From assembly GCA_036898135.1 (NCBI GenBank), contig CM072527.1, positions 1,265,373 through 1,329,372 of the forward strand: DNA of 64,000 nt. The letters run 5' to 3'. Shown piece after piece: positions 54,268 to 64,000 of this stretch (its first letter is position 1; each line of letters opens with the position of its first letter). Made by a program: the position numbers and the translations under genes. The DNA comes from Oncomelania hupensis. Lineage: Eukaryota > Mollusca > Gastropoda > Littorinimorpha > Pomatiopsidae. Under the pieces are notes generated by a model that saw only the letters and a program-made list of their open reading frames with translations, had not been told where the DNA came from and did not search any database.

Positions 54268-55603
54268 TATCATTTTGAGTTTAGTCGACGTCATCGATCG
54301 CGAGTTAGACGTCACTTTCCCCCCCTCCACCTCCCACCTCTCCTTCCTCCTCCCCCCCCCCCCTCATCCCTCTCTTTATAAACTTGACGTCATTTTCGAA
54401 GTCATGAAACCTTCTCTAGTCTTTCACTCTGTTGGTGATGGCTGAGGATTTTTTTTCCACTTCAGTCCGCTCGTTGCCCCTTGTGGTTCTACACTTCGTA
54501 TTTGACTGCCCGGTGATGTACAGGGGATATAAAGGAATCTACGTCATCTCCGACAAATCATCTCGTTCTCGCGAATACGTGAATATTTTCTTGGACGTCT
54601 TTGTTCTCTTGTCCTGCCTTTGGGACACTATCTGTTACGTCTCAACTTCGGGGGTCAAGGTAGAGATGCAGGGTAGATCTAAGACTGATGTGATTCGCGT
54701 GGCTACTTAGCGGTCCAGGGACACCGGTCAAATGTCCACGTGGGCTAAGTTACATTCTTTCTAGCGAGTTCTGCCTGATTGTATCAGGAGTGAACGTCTC
54801 AAGGATGTTAATTTAATAACTGCAAACATTCCCCTAGAGAGCTGGTGAATTAACGCCAGGTTTTGTTCAATACTCTCTGTTTATCTCTAAGCTAACTTAC
54901 AACATCTTTGTCGTCAATATTTCTGATATTACACTTTCAAGCGTTGCTTTACGAGGTTTTGTTGTAAATAAGGCAGAGAATATTTACAGCCGTTAGTCTA
55001 TATAAAGGACAGTCCAAGATTATTCAATGAAGAATGTACATCACTCAACCTGGACAATTTATAGTCCGAGTTAAAAAATAAAAATGGGCAGTGTCGAAAC
55101 AGAAGTGCAGATATTTTAGTTATTGTTACAAGCTATTATAATTTATACCAAAAAGCAAAGCAGTCTACATTTTTCGTCAACAGAAACTGGACAACAACTC
55201 ACCTCGCCAAATACCATACATGTTGGTGTACTGGGGCTTTAAATATACACTCATTTTCAAGAACTTCAATTGTTATTAATCACATATTTCCAACCGACAT
55301 ACGACCATACTTCACAATTATACAACACAATAGGTTTGATACATTTTTCAAAGGGGTCAAGCTGAATCTCGAGGGGTAAATCCAACTGTCTACTCTGTCT
55401 ACTAAAATTTCTTATTCATTAATTACGCTAGTAAATAACTTACCTGAGCAGCTTAAAATAGTATTTCCTCTATAGCTATCAACGTTTAAGCTGTCACCTT
55501 TACCCTTGTATAACGAACACATTATCCAACTGACCAGTCATCGGGGGATTTTACCACTGCATGGTACTGGATAGAAGATCAATGCCATGAAATAGGGAAC
55601 AGT
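54268..55603 (+). other. 3' UTR / downstream flank
   Basis: No further exon was recognised. AATAAA at 55077-55082 is the nearest clear poly(A) signal I found. The 91-codon ORF at 54438-54710 resembles no family and lacks splice context, so it is not called. Confidence 0.4.
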
Positions 55604-57452
55604 TTGAACAAGAACAACAGCAAGAAGGCCTACCAGACTGTGAAGCGGCTCACAAGGGTTAAACAGCCCAAGATCTTCACGATCCAAAACAAGTCTAGCC
55701 TATGCCTTACAGAAGAACAAGAAGTCTTGGGTAGATGGACAGAGTACTGCTCCGATCTTTATAACCACAAACCAAACGGAGACCCATCAGTTCTAGCATG
55801 TCCCCAGAACAGAGAAGAGGAAGAAACCCTCACAATTCTCCGAGAAGAAGTTGAGGCAGCAGTGCATTCGCTGAAGAAATGGAATTCATCGGGAGTGGAC
55901 AACATACCCGCGGAATTGCTGCAAGCAGGAGGAGAAGCGATGATTGACGCCCTCACAATTACCTGTAACAAGATCTGGCAAAATGGGGAGTGGCATACAC
56001 CATGGACCAGTCATTTGTCATCGCTTTAAAAAAAAAAGGGTAACCTTGGGGGGTGAAAATTACCGCACCATCAGCCTCATTAGCCATCCCAGCAAGGTTC
56101 TCCTGAAAAAAATATTCAACAGGTTGAAACCACAAGCTGAACAAATAATAGCTGAAGAACAAGCAGGATTCAGGGCAGGGCGAAGTGCCACTAAACAGAT
56201 TTTCAACCTCAGAATAATCTGCGAGAAATACCTACAGCACCAACAACATCTATATCATGTGTTTGTAGACTTCAAGAAAGCGTTTGACCGGATCTGGCTT
56301 GCAGCTCTGTGGGCAACCATGAGAGTTTACAACATCAGCCCTACAATTATCGAAGTCATCAAAAGCCTGTATGACAAGGCTACCAGTGCAGTCCTCCACA
56401 ACAGCGCTATCGGGAACTGGTTCAGAACAACCATCGGTGTGCATCAAGGATGCCTACTCTCTCCAACACTCTTTAACACCTTCCTAGAGCGCATCATGTC
56501 ATATGTTCTTGCAGATCACGAAAGCACAGTCAGCATAGGGGGTAGAGAAATCTCCAACCTCCGTTTTGCGGATGACATTGATGGATTGGCTGGAGAAGAA
56601 CAACAACTTGAACAGTCAAAATCTTCCTCTCAAATGCCATAATGATCAACACGATTGATTGTGGGCGTACACGGCAAGACAAGACAAGACAAGACAAGAC
56701 AGCTTGTGCTGAGGCTTGACACCACCTCCAGAGCCTATGGAATGGAAATAAATGCAGAGAAGACCAAAATGATGACCAATAACACCAGTAGCAGCAACAT
56801 GGACATCAAAGTCCAAGGCCAATCCCTCAACACAGTACAAAGCTTCAAATATTTAGGAGCCATTGTATTAGACAATGGGTCCCGACAGGAAGTCCTCTCC
56901 AGTATCGCACAAACAACTGCTGCCTAAACAAGGGGGAAGCCCATTTGGAAAAACAAGACTATCAGTCTACATTCCAAGGTAAGGCTTCTGCGCTCCCTTG
57001 TCATCTCCATCTTCCTATACGCTTGCAAAACATGGACCCTCACAGTAGATCTACAACGAAGAATACAAAGCATGGAGATGAGGTGCTACAGAAGACTTCT
57101 GGGGATTTCCTATACCCAGCACATCACCAACGACGAAGTCGACAGACCATCACACAAGCAATTGGACGATGACATGCTCACAGTGGTGAAGAAACGGAAA
57201 CTCCGATGGTATGGCCTCGTCACCAGAACATCAGGCCTTGCAAAGACCATCCTGCAAGGCATGGTGCAAGGAGGCAGAAGAAAAGGGATACAGAAAAAGA
57301 GGTGGGAGGACAACATTCGAGAATGGACTGGCTGAGCGAAACCATGAGGGTTGCTGAGGATAGAGAAAGATGGAGTACGCTGGTTAAACGATCATCATGC
57401 CCCTACGACCTTCGAGTTACGGGATAGGATAGGATAGGAAGGATAGGATAGG
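55604..57452 (+). pseudogene. RTE-like LINE, RT to 3' end, multiply broken
   Basis: RT-bearing ORF2 with no endonuclease in view. Segments: 55604-56029 (NPAELLQ-type SGVDNIPAELLQAGGEAMID); 56037-56642 with a frame change at an A-run near 56030 (NYRTISLISHPSKVLLKKI, GFRAGRSATKQIF, DFKKAFDRIW, GVHQGCLLSPTLFN, RFADDIDGLAG); then pieces at 56655-56927 and 57072-57335 ending in the DNIREW-type C-terminus. It ends in a (GGATA)n tail. Frameshifts and stops near 56030, 56640, 56925 and 57335 show it is dead. The clade call is from motif resemblance only. Confidence 0.85.
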
Positions 57453-58640
57453 TCCAGAAAGCATAGTTATAATATTTAATATCATTGGGGACGATGCTTG
57501 TAAGAATTCATTTAAAATCAAGTCGATGCCACAAGCTTTATTGTTATTTAATTTAGTAATCATTTTTTTAACTTCATCCTGAGTTTACCAGAATTCAGAT
57601 AAACATCATCTAATAAATGTATACCAAGATCTATGGGAACTGTGGGGCTAATAATATCCTCGTCGGGCGCATTACCAAAATAATCAACAAAATCATCATG
57701 AGTAGGCATATTTGTATTAGAAAACGATTCCTTTCGGAACGATCATTTAAAAACTGAAGTATTCCTTCGGGTCCCTACACTTCATTTTGCGTAGACTTGC
57801 ATGCAACTGTTTTTTTTTTAATGTATACCAAATTTCTTAGACACTGTTCGTTTACATGCTTTATGAGCTTCTTTCCTAACTTCCTTCGATGTCTGATTAG
57901 ATGCGCGTTCATGTTTACCTTTTGCTTTACAAAATACTCTCCATTTCTTTCTGCAGTCCAAATCAAACCACGGTAAATTCTTGTCTTTTAATAGGTTGTT
58001 ATCCTTAGCGGCAGAAACAAGGATATCTACAATTTCGCTAGCAACACAATTGATAATCTCTTGCGTAATATTCTGCACACCATCCAAAAAACTTCGTAAA
58101 GTATTAACACATTCTTGGTCTATGCTCTTTAGAAAAGCGCTCTCGGAATCCCTTCTCCATACAGGCTTACTCGAGTTACTAGGATGTGCTGTAAGTTCAT
58201 CAGAATAAGCTTAAGTAGGTATCACGGCTTCATCAAAAGACAGTGTCATAAAAATAGGGCAGTGTATATCTGAGAGGCATTCTTCAAAATCACCGTTATA
58301 AAATTTGGTTACATGGGGAAAAACAAACGAAAGGATATTACAAATTTTAATGACATTAACACCTTTACACTTACACGTGCCTACACTTGCATCGTCACCC
58401 TCCATACCATTAACGATCAACAAGTTCTGACTATTGCAAAAGTCTAAAAGAGAGTGACCAAAGTTATTTACATTTCTATCTGATAATACCTTATTCTTCT
58501 GTTAAATCCTTCTAATCAATTCCGCAGTGCTGGCTATAAAAGAACCAACCTCTTGCTCCTCATCTCATCTACGAAACCTGAAACGGTACCAGTTCTAGCA
58601 TTGAAGTCTCCTAACCCAAGGAATGTAATCTATCTCATAC
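57453..58640 (-). pseudogene. second LINE: endonuclease and RT start, broken
   Basis: On the minus strand: endonuclease motif GDFNARTGTVSGF (plus coordinates about 58585-58612), then LLIVNGMEGDD and a C-terminal endonuclease end (LSDIHCPIFMTL), then the linker PWFDLDCRKKWRVFCKAK at about 57930-57975, then the RT-proximal phrase NNKACGIDLILNEFLQ near 57500-57560. Several frame breaks. The RT is cut off where the tail of the other LINE begins. Resembles CR1/Jockey-type endonuclease LINEs. Confidence 0.8.
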
Positions 58641-58689
58641 ACAAAAGTAAAGTTGATTATAATAATTATGACGTACATTTTTCTTTATT

Positions 58690-58697
58690 TACATATT

Positions 58698-58741
<44 letters not shown>

Positions 58742-58742
58742 G

Positions 58743-58801
<59 letters not shown>

Positions 58802-58898
58802 TAGAATTTTTTATTACTAATATTTGTAAGCCTAATATTTTTTGCTATGCTATGCTCACTCTTGTGTTATGCATTAAAGTTTTGAAGTCTGAAGTCTC

Positions 58899-58971
<73 letters not shown>

Positions 58972-59170
58972 AGGCTAGAATTTTTTTGTACTAACATTTG
59001 TAAGCCTAATATTTTTTGCTATGCTATGCTATGCTCACTCTTGTGTTATGCATTAAAGTTTTGAAGTCTGAAATCTGTCTGTCTGTCTCTCTCTCTGTCT
59101 CTCTCTCTCTCCCTTTCTCTCTCTCCCTCCCTTTCTCTCTTTCTCTCTCTCTATCTCTCTCTCCCCTTCC
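58690..59170. repeat. (CT)n arrays with a duplicated 110-bp spacer
   Basis: CT arrays at about 58690-58800, 58895-58972 and 59075-59165. The intervening block from GCTAGAATTTTT to TTTTGAAGTCTGAA occurs twice (58800-58894 and 58973-59072), so the whole is a higher-order tandem duplication. Confidence 0.9.
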
Positions 59171-59287
59171 TTCCTCGTCCACTCTTCTTTATACACATTA
59201 GGTCCGTCCGCAAATTAAAACACAATGCTTCCCGCTTTTTACCTTTTTATCATTTTCCCAAACAAAACGTAATCCATTACACACCCA

Positions 59288-59320
59288 CCTACCTATTACT
59301 ACTACTACTACTATTACTAT

Positions 59321-59361
<41 letters not shown>

Positions 59362-59459
59362 TTACTATTACTATTACTACTACTACTACTACTACTACTA
59401 TTACTACTACTACTACTACTACTATTACTATTACTACTACTACTACTATTACTATTACA

Positions 59460-59509
<50 letters not shown>

Positions 59510-59512
59510 ACA
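59288..59512. repeat. (TAC)n microsatellite with TAT interruptions
   Basis: About 75 TAC/TAT units. The poly-Val and poly-Ser ORFs are artefacts. Confidence 0.95.
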
Positions 59513-59674
59513 CTCACACACTCGTAGGAGCTATACAGTGTTTACATTACATTACATGGTTATTGCTTTAGGTCCATATACAGTGTTTTACAGATCTGAC
59601 TGAAAAAACGCGTTTTAAATAAATACATGATCGTTTACATGGTTTTGAAAGACTATGAATTGTGATGAATTATA

Positions 59675-60047
59675 CAGGGTGTTCCAAAAGTCTTGGGCAC
59701 ATTTTGACATTGACTATTTCCGAAACTATTAAGGATAAAAAAACGCATCTGGTAAATTCAGAAAGCTTGTAATCTCAATTTTTACATGGAATGTTCAAAG
59801 ATGTTCAATGTGAGCACCATTGGTCACACGACACACATCAAGCCGATAGTCAAATTCTTGCCAAACGCGTCCCAGCATTTTCTGGTTGAGTGAACGCCAT
59901 TAATGGGTCTGAAAAGAAATAAAAAAAATCAACAGCTTTACAAAAAACTTAATGTAATTAGCTTTAAAATGGCACAACTTTTATCTTATTACCATTCATA
60001 GTAATTGAGATATGGGGACTTCAAATGTGCCCAAGACTGTTGCTATG
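59675..60047 (-). mobile_element. mariner/Tc1-like DNA transposon remnant
   Basis: The left end CAGGGTGTTCCAAAAGTCTTGGGCACA and the right end TGTGCCCAAGACTGTTGCTA are inverted relatives flanked by TA. On the minus strand the interior encodes the transposase C-terminal phrase VWQEFDYRLDVCRVTNGAHI then EHL and a stop (about 59794-59900). The catalytic part is missing, so the copy is internally deleted. Confidence 0.8.
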
Positions 60048-60048
<1 letters not shown>

Positions 60049-60145
<97 letters not shown>

Positions 60146-60320
60146 ACTATTCCCAGTGAAGATTTGTCGTCAAAGTACAGAATACAGAATCCTTTATTTT
60201 AGAGTGACACTGTTCTCTTTATCGGGATATCTTTATTTGGAAAACGGATTAATAACTCCTTTTGTACATGATCATCCAGTGTTCGGAAATGCAAACCTTT
60301 TCTACAATAATAATAATAAC

Positions 60321-60416
<96 letters not shown>

Positions 60417-60500
60417 CAGAAGAAGAAGAAGAAGAACAAGAAGAAGAAGAAGAACAACAACAACAACAACAACAACAAGAACAAGAAGAAGAAGAAGAAT
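60049..60500. repeat. two (AAT)n arrays plus (AAG)n/(AAC)n
   Basis: AAT at 60049-60142 and 60308-60415, then AAG/AAC units to 60500. The 201-codon Asn-rich ORF is an artefact. Confidence 0.95.
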
Positions 60501-60797
60501 GTAGCCGTGTTGTCTACAAGAATTTCTGACCATACGATACGTAGGCTTGGCTCTGTTTCTTTTAGGTTTAAACTTGCTAACTGCAATTACATGAGATATA
60601 CTTATCAGATCCCTTAAAGCACATAACCATTAGACGTAGCATTATATTCTCTATCAGAATATATAAAACCTTATGATTGATTTATGTAGCAGCTTTGTAA
60701 GGGAGCGCGATGTTCAGAAAAGCGCGATGCAAATCACGTTGATAAAGACACCGCGCTGTCTGTACTTTCCCATACATAGGAACAAACGTCCATCCCC

Positions 60798-61158
60798 CGT
60801 GGACGTGGGGGTACCGGGGGTTTCAGTATAAATAGTAACCCAAATTTCTGGAAATTTAGTACTTTAAATTCCCACTGTCTTCAATTCCTATTCTGTTCTA
60901 TCAATCTACTATACTATATTCTACTTTGCTAGACCAGTCACCTATCTTTTTTCTAGGAAAACTCTTCTGGGACAAAACTCCTGATTTAAGTGTGAGGTCT
61001 GTTGGATCAGCTTGGGAATATTGGACGCTTTCTGCCAGGTGGTCACTGGGGCTTCCTATGATGTTATTATTTGGCAATGTAGGCATTTTATATGTATGTG
61101 TTTTGTTGATATTTTATAATGATGTTTGTATTGTATTTTGTTTTTGTAAACGGGAATT
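60798..61158 (+). repeat. dispersed repeat R1, copy 2, left part
   Basis: Second copy of R1, here uninterrupted at the point where copy 1 carries the solo LTR. It is split at 61159 by a LINE tail. Confidence 0.8.
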
Positions 61159-61392
61159 GCAAAGATCATCAGGCCTTGCAAAGACTATTCTGCAAGGCAC
61201 AGTGCAAGGAGGTAGAAGAAGAGGGAGACCGAAAAAGAGGTGGGAGGACAACATTCGAGAATGGACTGGTTTGACACTGAGCGAAGCCATCAGGGCTGCT
61301 GAGGACAGAGAAAGATGGAGTATGCTGGTTAAACGATCATCTGTGGTGCCCCTACGACCTTCGGGTTACGGGACAGGATAGGATAGGATAGG
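61159..61392 (+). mobile_element. 5'-truncated RTE-like LINE tail with 11-bp TSD
   Basis: 234-bp insertion encoding the LINE C-terminus (SGLAKTILQGTVQGG, DNIREW) and ending (GGATA)n. It is flanked by the duplication AAACGGGAATT (61148-61158 and 61393-61403). R1 continues across it. Confidence 0.92.
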
Positions 61393-61403
61393 AAACGGGA
61401 ATT

Positions 61404-61612
61404 CGATAAATTAGAGTATAGCCTCAGCATCACCTGCGTGGGATGTCTTTATTGTAAAGTGACCGGCTGGTGGAGCGCCTTCAGTGTTACCACTAGGGTT
61501 GTTTCGGCAGATCTTTTATGCGGATCAGGGGTGAGTCCTCTTTCAGCGAAGTTGTGGTCTTGATTTTGTGGTCCTGATTCGGCTCTTTGCAGTCCGCTGG
61601 ACCCTATAAGCA
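61404..61612 (+). repeat. dispersed repeat R1, copy 2, right part
   Basis: Aligns with 11440-11645 through GCGTGGGATGTCTTTATTGT and GCAGATCTTTTATGCGGATC to GTCCGCTGGACC. Confidence 0.8.
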
Positions 61613-61934
61613 ATGAATAACTAACTCACTAACGCCCACACGTAGGCCTATGATTGACTTGCTGCTTGGCTGAATCCTTTGTGTACAAGTGTTCGAGCAT
61701 ACAGCCACAATGTTGCTGTAGGTCACCACAAAACCACCCACTCACCCGTACACTGTCTCACCCGAGCCCCACCCGACAACCCCTCCTCCCACCTGACAAC
61801 CTTTCCCCAACTCGATGTGAAATATTATCCCACACCCTAACCTCAACCCGATTTTATATGTGGTCCCCTTCCCCAGCGCCATTTTAAAATGTTATGTATT
61901 GCAATCCTATAAGTTAGGATAAAGGGTTGTTCCA

Positions 61935-62100
61935 AAGCTGTAGCTCAGAGGTAGAGTTGCCCGCAGGGCACACCCTATGGCCTAGGTTCGATTCCCGTAA
62001 ATGGGGACTATGAAAGTGGTCATTTGACACTGCTGTCCATCGTAGCGTTAAAATTGGCTCTTATTATGGTTCGGTGTTGATTTAGGTCCCGCTTTCTTGG
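61935..62100 (+). mobile_element. tRNA-derived SINE, family S3
   Basis: A box GTAGCTCAGAGGTAGAG and B box GGTTCGATTCCCG, followed by a non-tRNA body (CACTGCTGTCCATCGTAGCG). It differs from S1 and S2. No clear target duplication was seen. Confidence 0.7.
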
Positions 62101-62155
62101 GAGGGTGTTTACTCCCCCCCCCCCTCTCCTCACCCCTCGACCCTGTATGTGTATA

Positions 62156-62526
<371 letters not shown>

Positions 62527-63243
62527 CTATTCTTCTTTAAATTAGAAGACAAACATACGACTTTGTGGTGGTGTGGTGCAAGCAGCTGGGTTGATGATAT
62601 ACTAATTATATATATATATATATATACGCATAATACATGGTTTACCGCGACATGTGTTCTGGCACCGTTTTTTGGCAACACCTATTTCTACTGGTCATAT
62701 AAAGTCAAATTTGATGTCGGACTGTTAAATGCACATCTGTGATTATAAATATGGGTCAATATTAAATATATATATATTACACCTCGAGAAATTTGAGAAA
62801 CAAACAGGTTGCCACAACACCCTGTCTGTGACATATGTCGTCAAAAAACGGTTATGCGACTCGTATTCACTATATATATAAATATATTTTTATAACGGGC
62901 ATGCTGATTGAACAAATACATTTAAGATTAATCTCTATGGACAACTGTCATTATAAATACGTAACAATATTTTTTTTTAAAATAAAATGAAACATGTTCT
63001 TGGGACTGTGGAAGATATGCATTCAAACTGTAAAAGACCGTGAAGACGGCAGCTTGCTAACTGATTCGTTTTTTTTTTTATTTTTCTTCGATTTCTTTCT
63101 TCCTACGTCACACTTCCTACAATGACGTAAAATAAACACCATGACGCACATGGAATACTAATAAAACACACACATACAGTTCCAAGTCAAGATCTGCTAC
63201 ATCTCCTTTCTCAAATAATCACAGTAATAATAATACATACATT
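62527..63243. other. no recognised gene; short TA tracts
   Basis: AT-rich sequence with small TATATA runs at 62608-62627 and 62765-62777. Nothing recognised. Confidence 0.5.
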
Positions 63244-64000
63244 AATACCTATCCTATCATATCCCCTAACTCGGAGGTCGTAGGGGCACCACAGATGATC
63301 GTTTAACCAGCGTAATCCATCTTTCCCTGCCCTCAGAAACCCTGATTGTTTCGCTCATTGTCAAACCAGTCATTCTCGAATGTTGTCCTCCCACCTCTTT
63401 TTGGTCTCCCTCTTCTTCTACCTCCTTGCTCTGTGCTTGCAGGATGGTCTTTGCAAGACCTGATGATCTGGTAACATGGCCATACCATCGGAGCTTCAGT
63501 TTTTTCACCACTGTGAGCAGGTCATCGTGTTCTCCAATGGCTTGTGTGATGGTCTGTCGGACTTCGTCGTTGGTGATGTGCTGGGTATAGGAAATGCCCA
63601 GAAGTCTTCTGTAGCACCTCATCCCCATGCTTTGTATTCTTCGTTGTAGATCTGCTGTGAGGGTCCATGTTTCGCAATCATATAGGAAGATGGAGATGAC
63701 AAGGGAGCGCAGCAGTCTTACCTTGGAATGTAACCTGATGGTCTTGTCTTTCCACATTGGCTTCAACCTCGCCAGGGCAGCAGTTGTTTGTGCGATACTG
63801 TAGAGGACTTCCTGTCGGGACCCATTGTCTGATACAATGTCTCCTAAATATTTTAAGCTAAGCACTGTGTTGAGGGATTGGCCTTGGACTTTGATGTCCG
63901 TGTTGATGCCATTGGTGTTGTTGGTCATCATTAATGTTGGTCTTCTCTGCACTTATTTCTATTCCATAGGCTCTGGAGGTGGTGTCAAGCCTCTGTACCA
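63244..64000 (-). pseudogene. RTE-like LINE C-terminal part, running off the right edge
   Basis: Minus strand. A (GGATA)-type tail lies at 63244-63262, then 228 codons with KYLGDIVSDNGSRQE, DCETWTLTADLQRRIQ, GMRCYRRLLGISYTQHI and WYGHVTRSSGLAKTI. A frameshift near 63380 distorts the extreme C-terminus and another near 63950 separates the upstream part. It belongs to the same family as 55604-57452, and its 5' side lies outside the window. Confidence 0.85.

Noticed and set aside
54438..54710. 91-codon ORF downstream of the ShKT stop
   Set aside because: No homology I recognise, no splice signals, and it is probably in the 3' UTR or flank.

Overview
This is a eukaryotic window from a repeat-rich animal genome. 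There are no operons or prokaryotic signals. Genes are split by long introns, GT-AG splice sites are clear, and simple repeats, tRNA-derived SINEs, non-LTR and LTR retrotransposons and DNA transposons fill most of the space. Tandem ShKT modules with Thr-rich linkers, together with this repeat mix, suggest a marine invertebrate, most likely a gastropod mollusc. That assignment is inference.

Main host gene. Reading splice sites and codon phases by eye gives one continuous + strand gene model of 15 exons, from a signal-peptide exon at 20836-20890 to a stop at 54265-54267. Exon lengths sum to 1395 nt (464 codons plus stop) with no phase conflict. Exons 2-4 encode a 10-cysteine module. Exons 5-15 are all entered in phase 1 and encode eight six-cysteine ShKT domains interspersed with three Thr-rich linkers. 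Exons 5-15 are strongly supported; exons 1-4 less so. The introns carry nearly all the transposons described here, plus (GAT)n and other simple-sequence tracts that repeatedly lie just before acceptors.

LTR retrotransposons. A complete, young Ty3/gypsy-type element lies at 27260-34477, with 1059-bp LTRs, a 5-bp target duplication GTATG and one intact ORF. Its domain order is Gag-PR-INT-RT-RNase H, so integrase precedes reverse transcriptase as in Gmr1-like elements. Two related minus-strand elements (14131-19659 and 47829-53337) keep an intact Gag-PR-INT ORF but share the same loss of most of RT and all of RNase H. This indicates a non-autonomous lineage that multiplied after the deletions. 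Three solo LTRs with target duplications lie at 9807-11420, 24857-26330 and 44278-45715.

Layout. 1-14 kb: simple repeats, SINEs, dispersed repeats, one solo LTR and a possible 3' end of another gene. 14.1-19.7 kb: RT-less element A, upstream of the gene. 20.8-54.3 kb: the ShKT gene, with a LINE holding a nested solo LTR, the intact Gmr1-like element, a MITE, a Tigger/pogo remnant, a solo LTR and RT-less element B in its introns. 54.3-64 kb: 3' flank, broken LINEs, a mariner-like remnant, simple repeats, a long foldback and a LINE running off the right edge.
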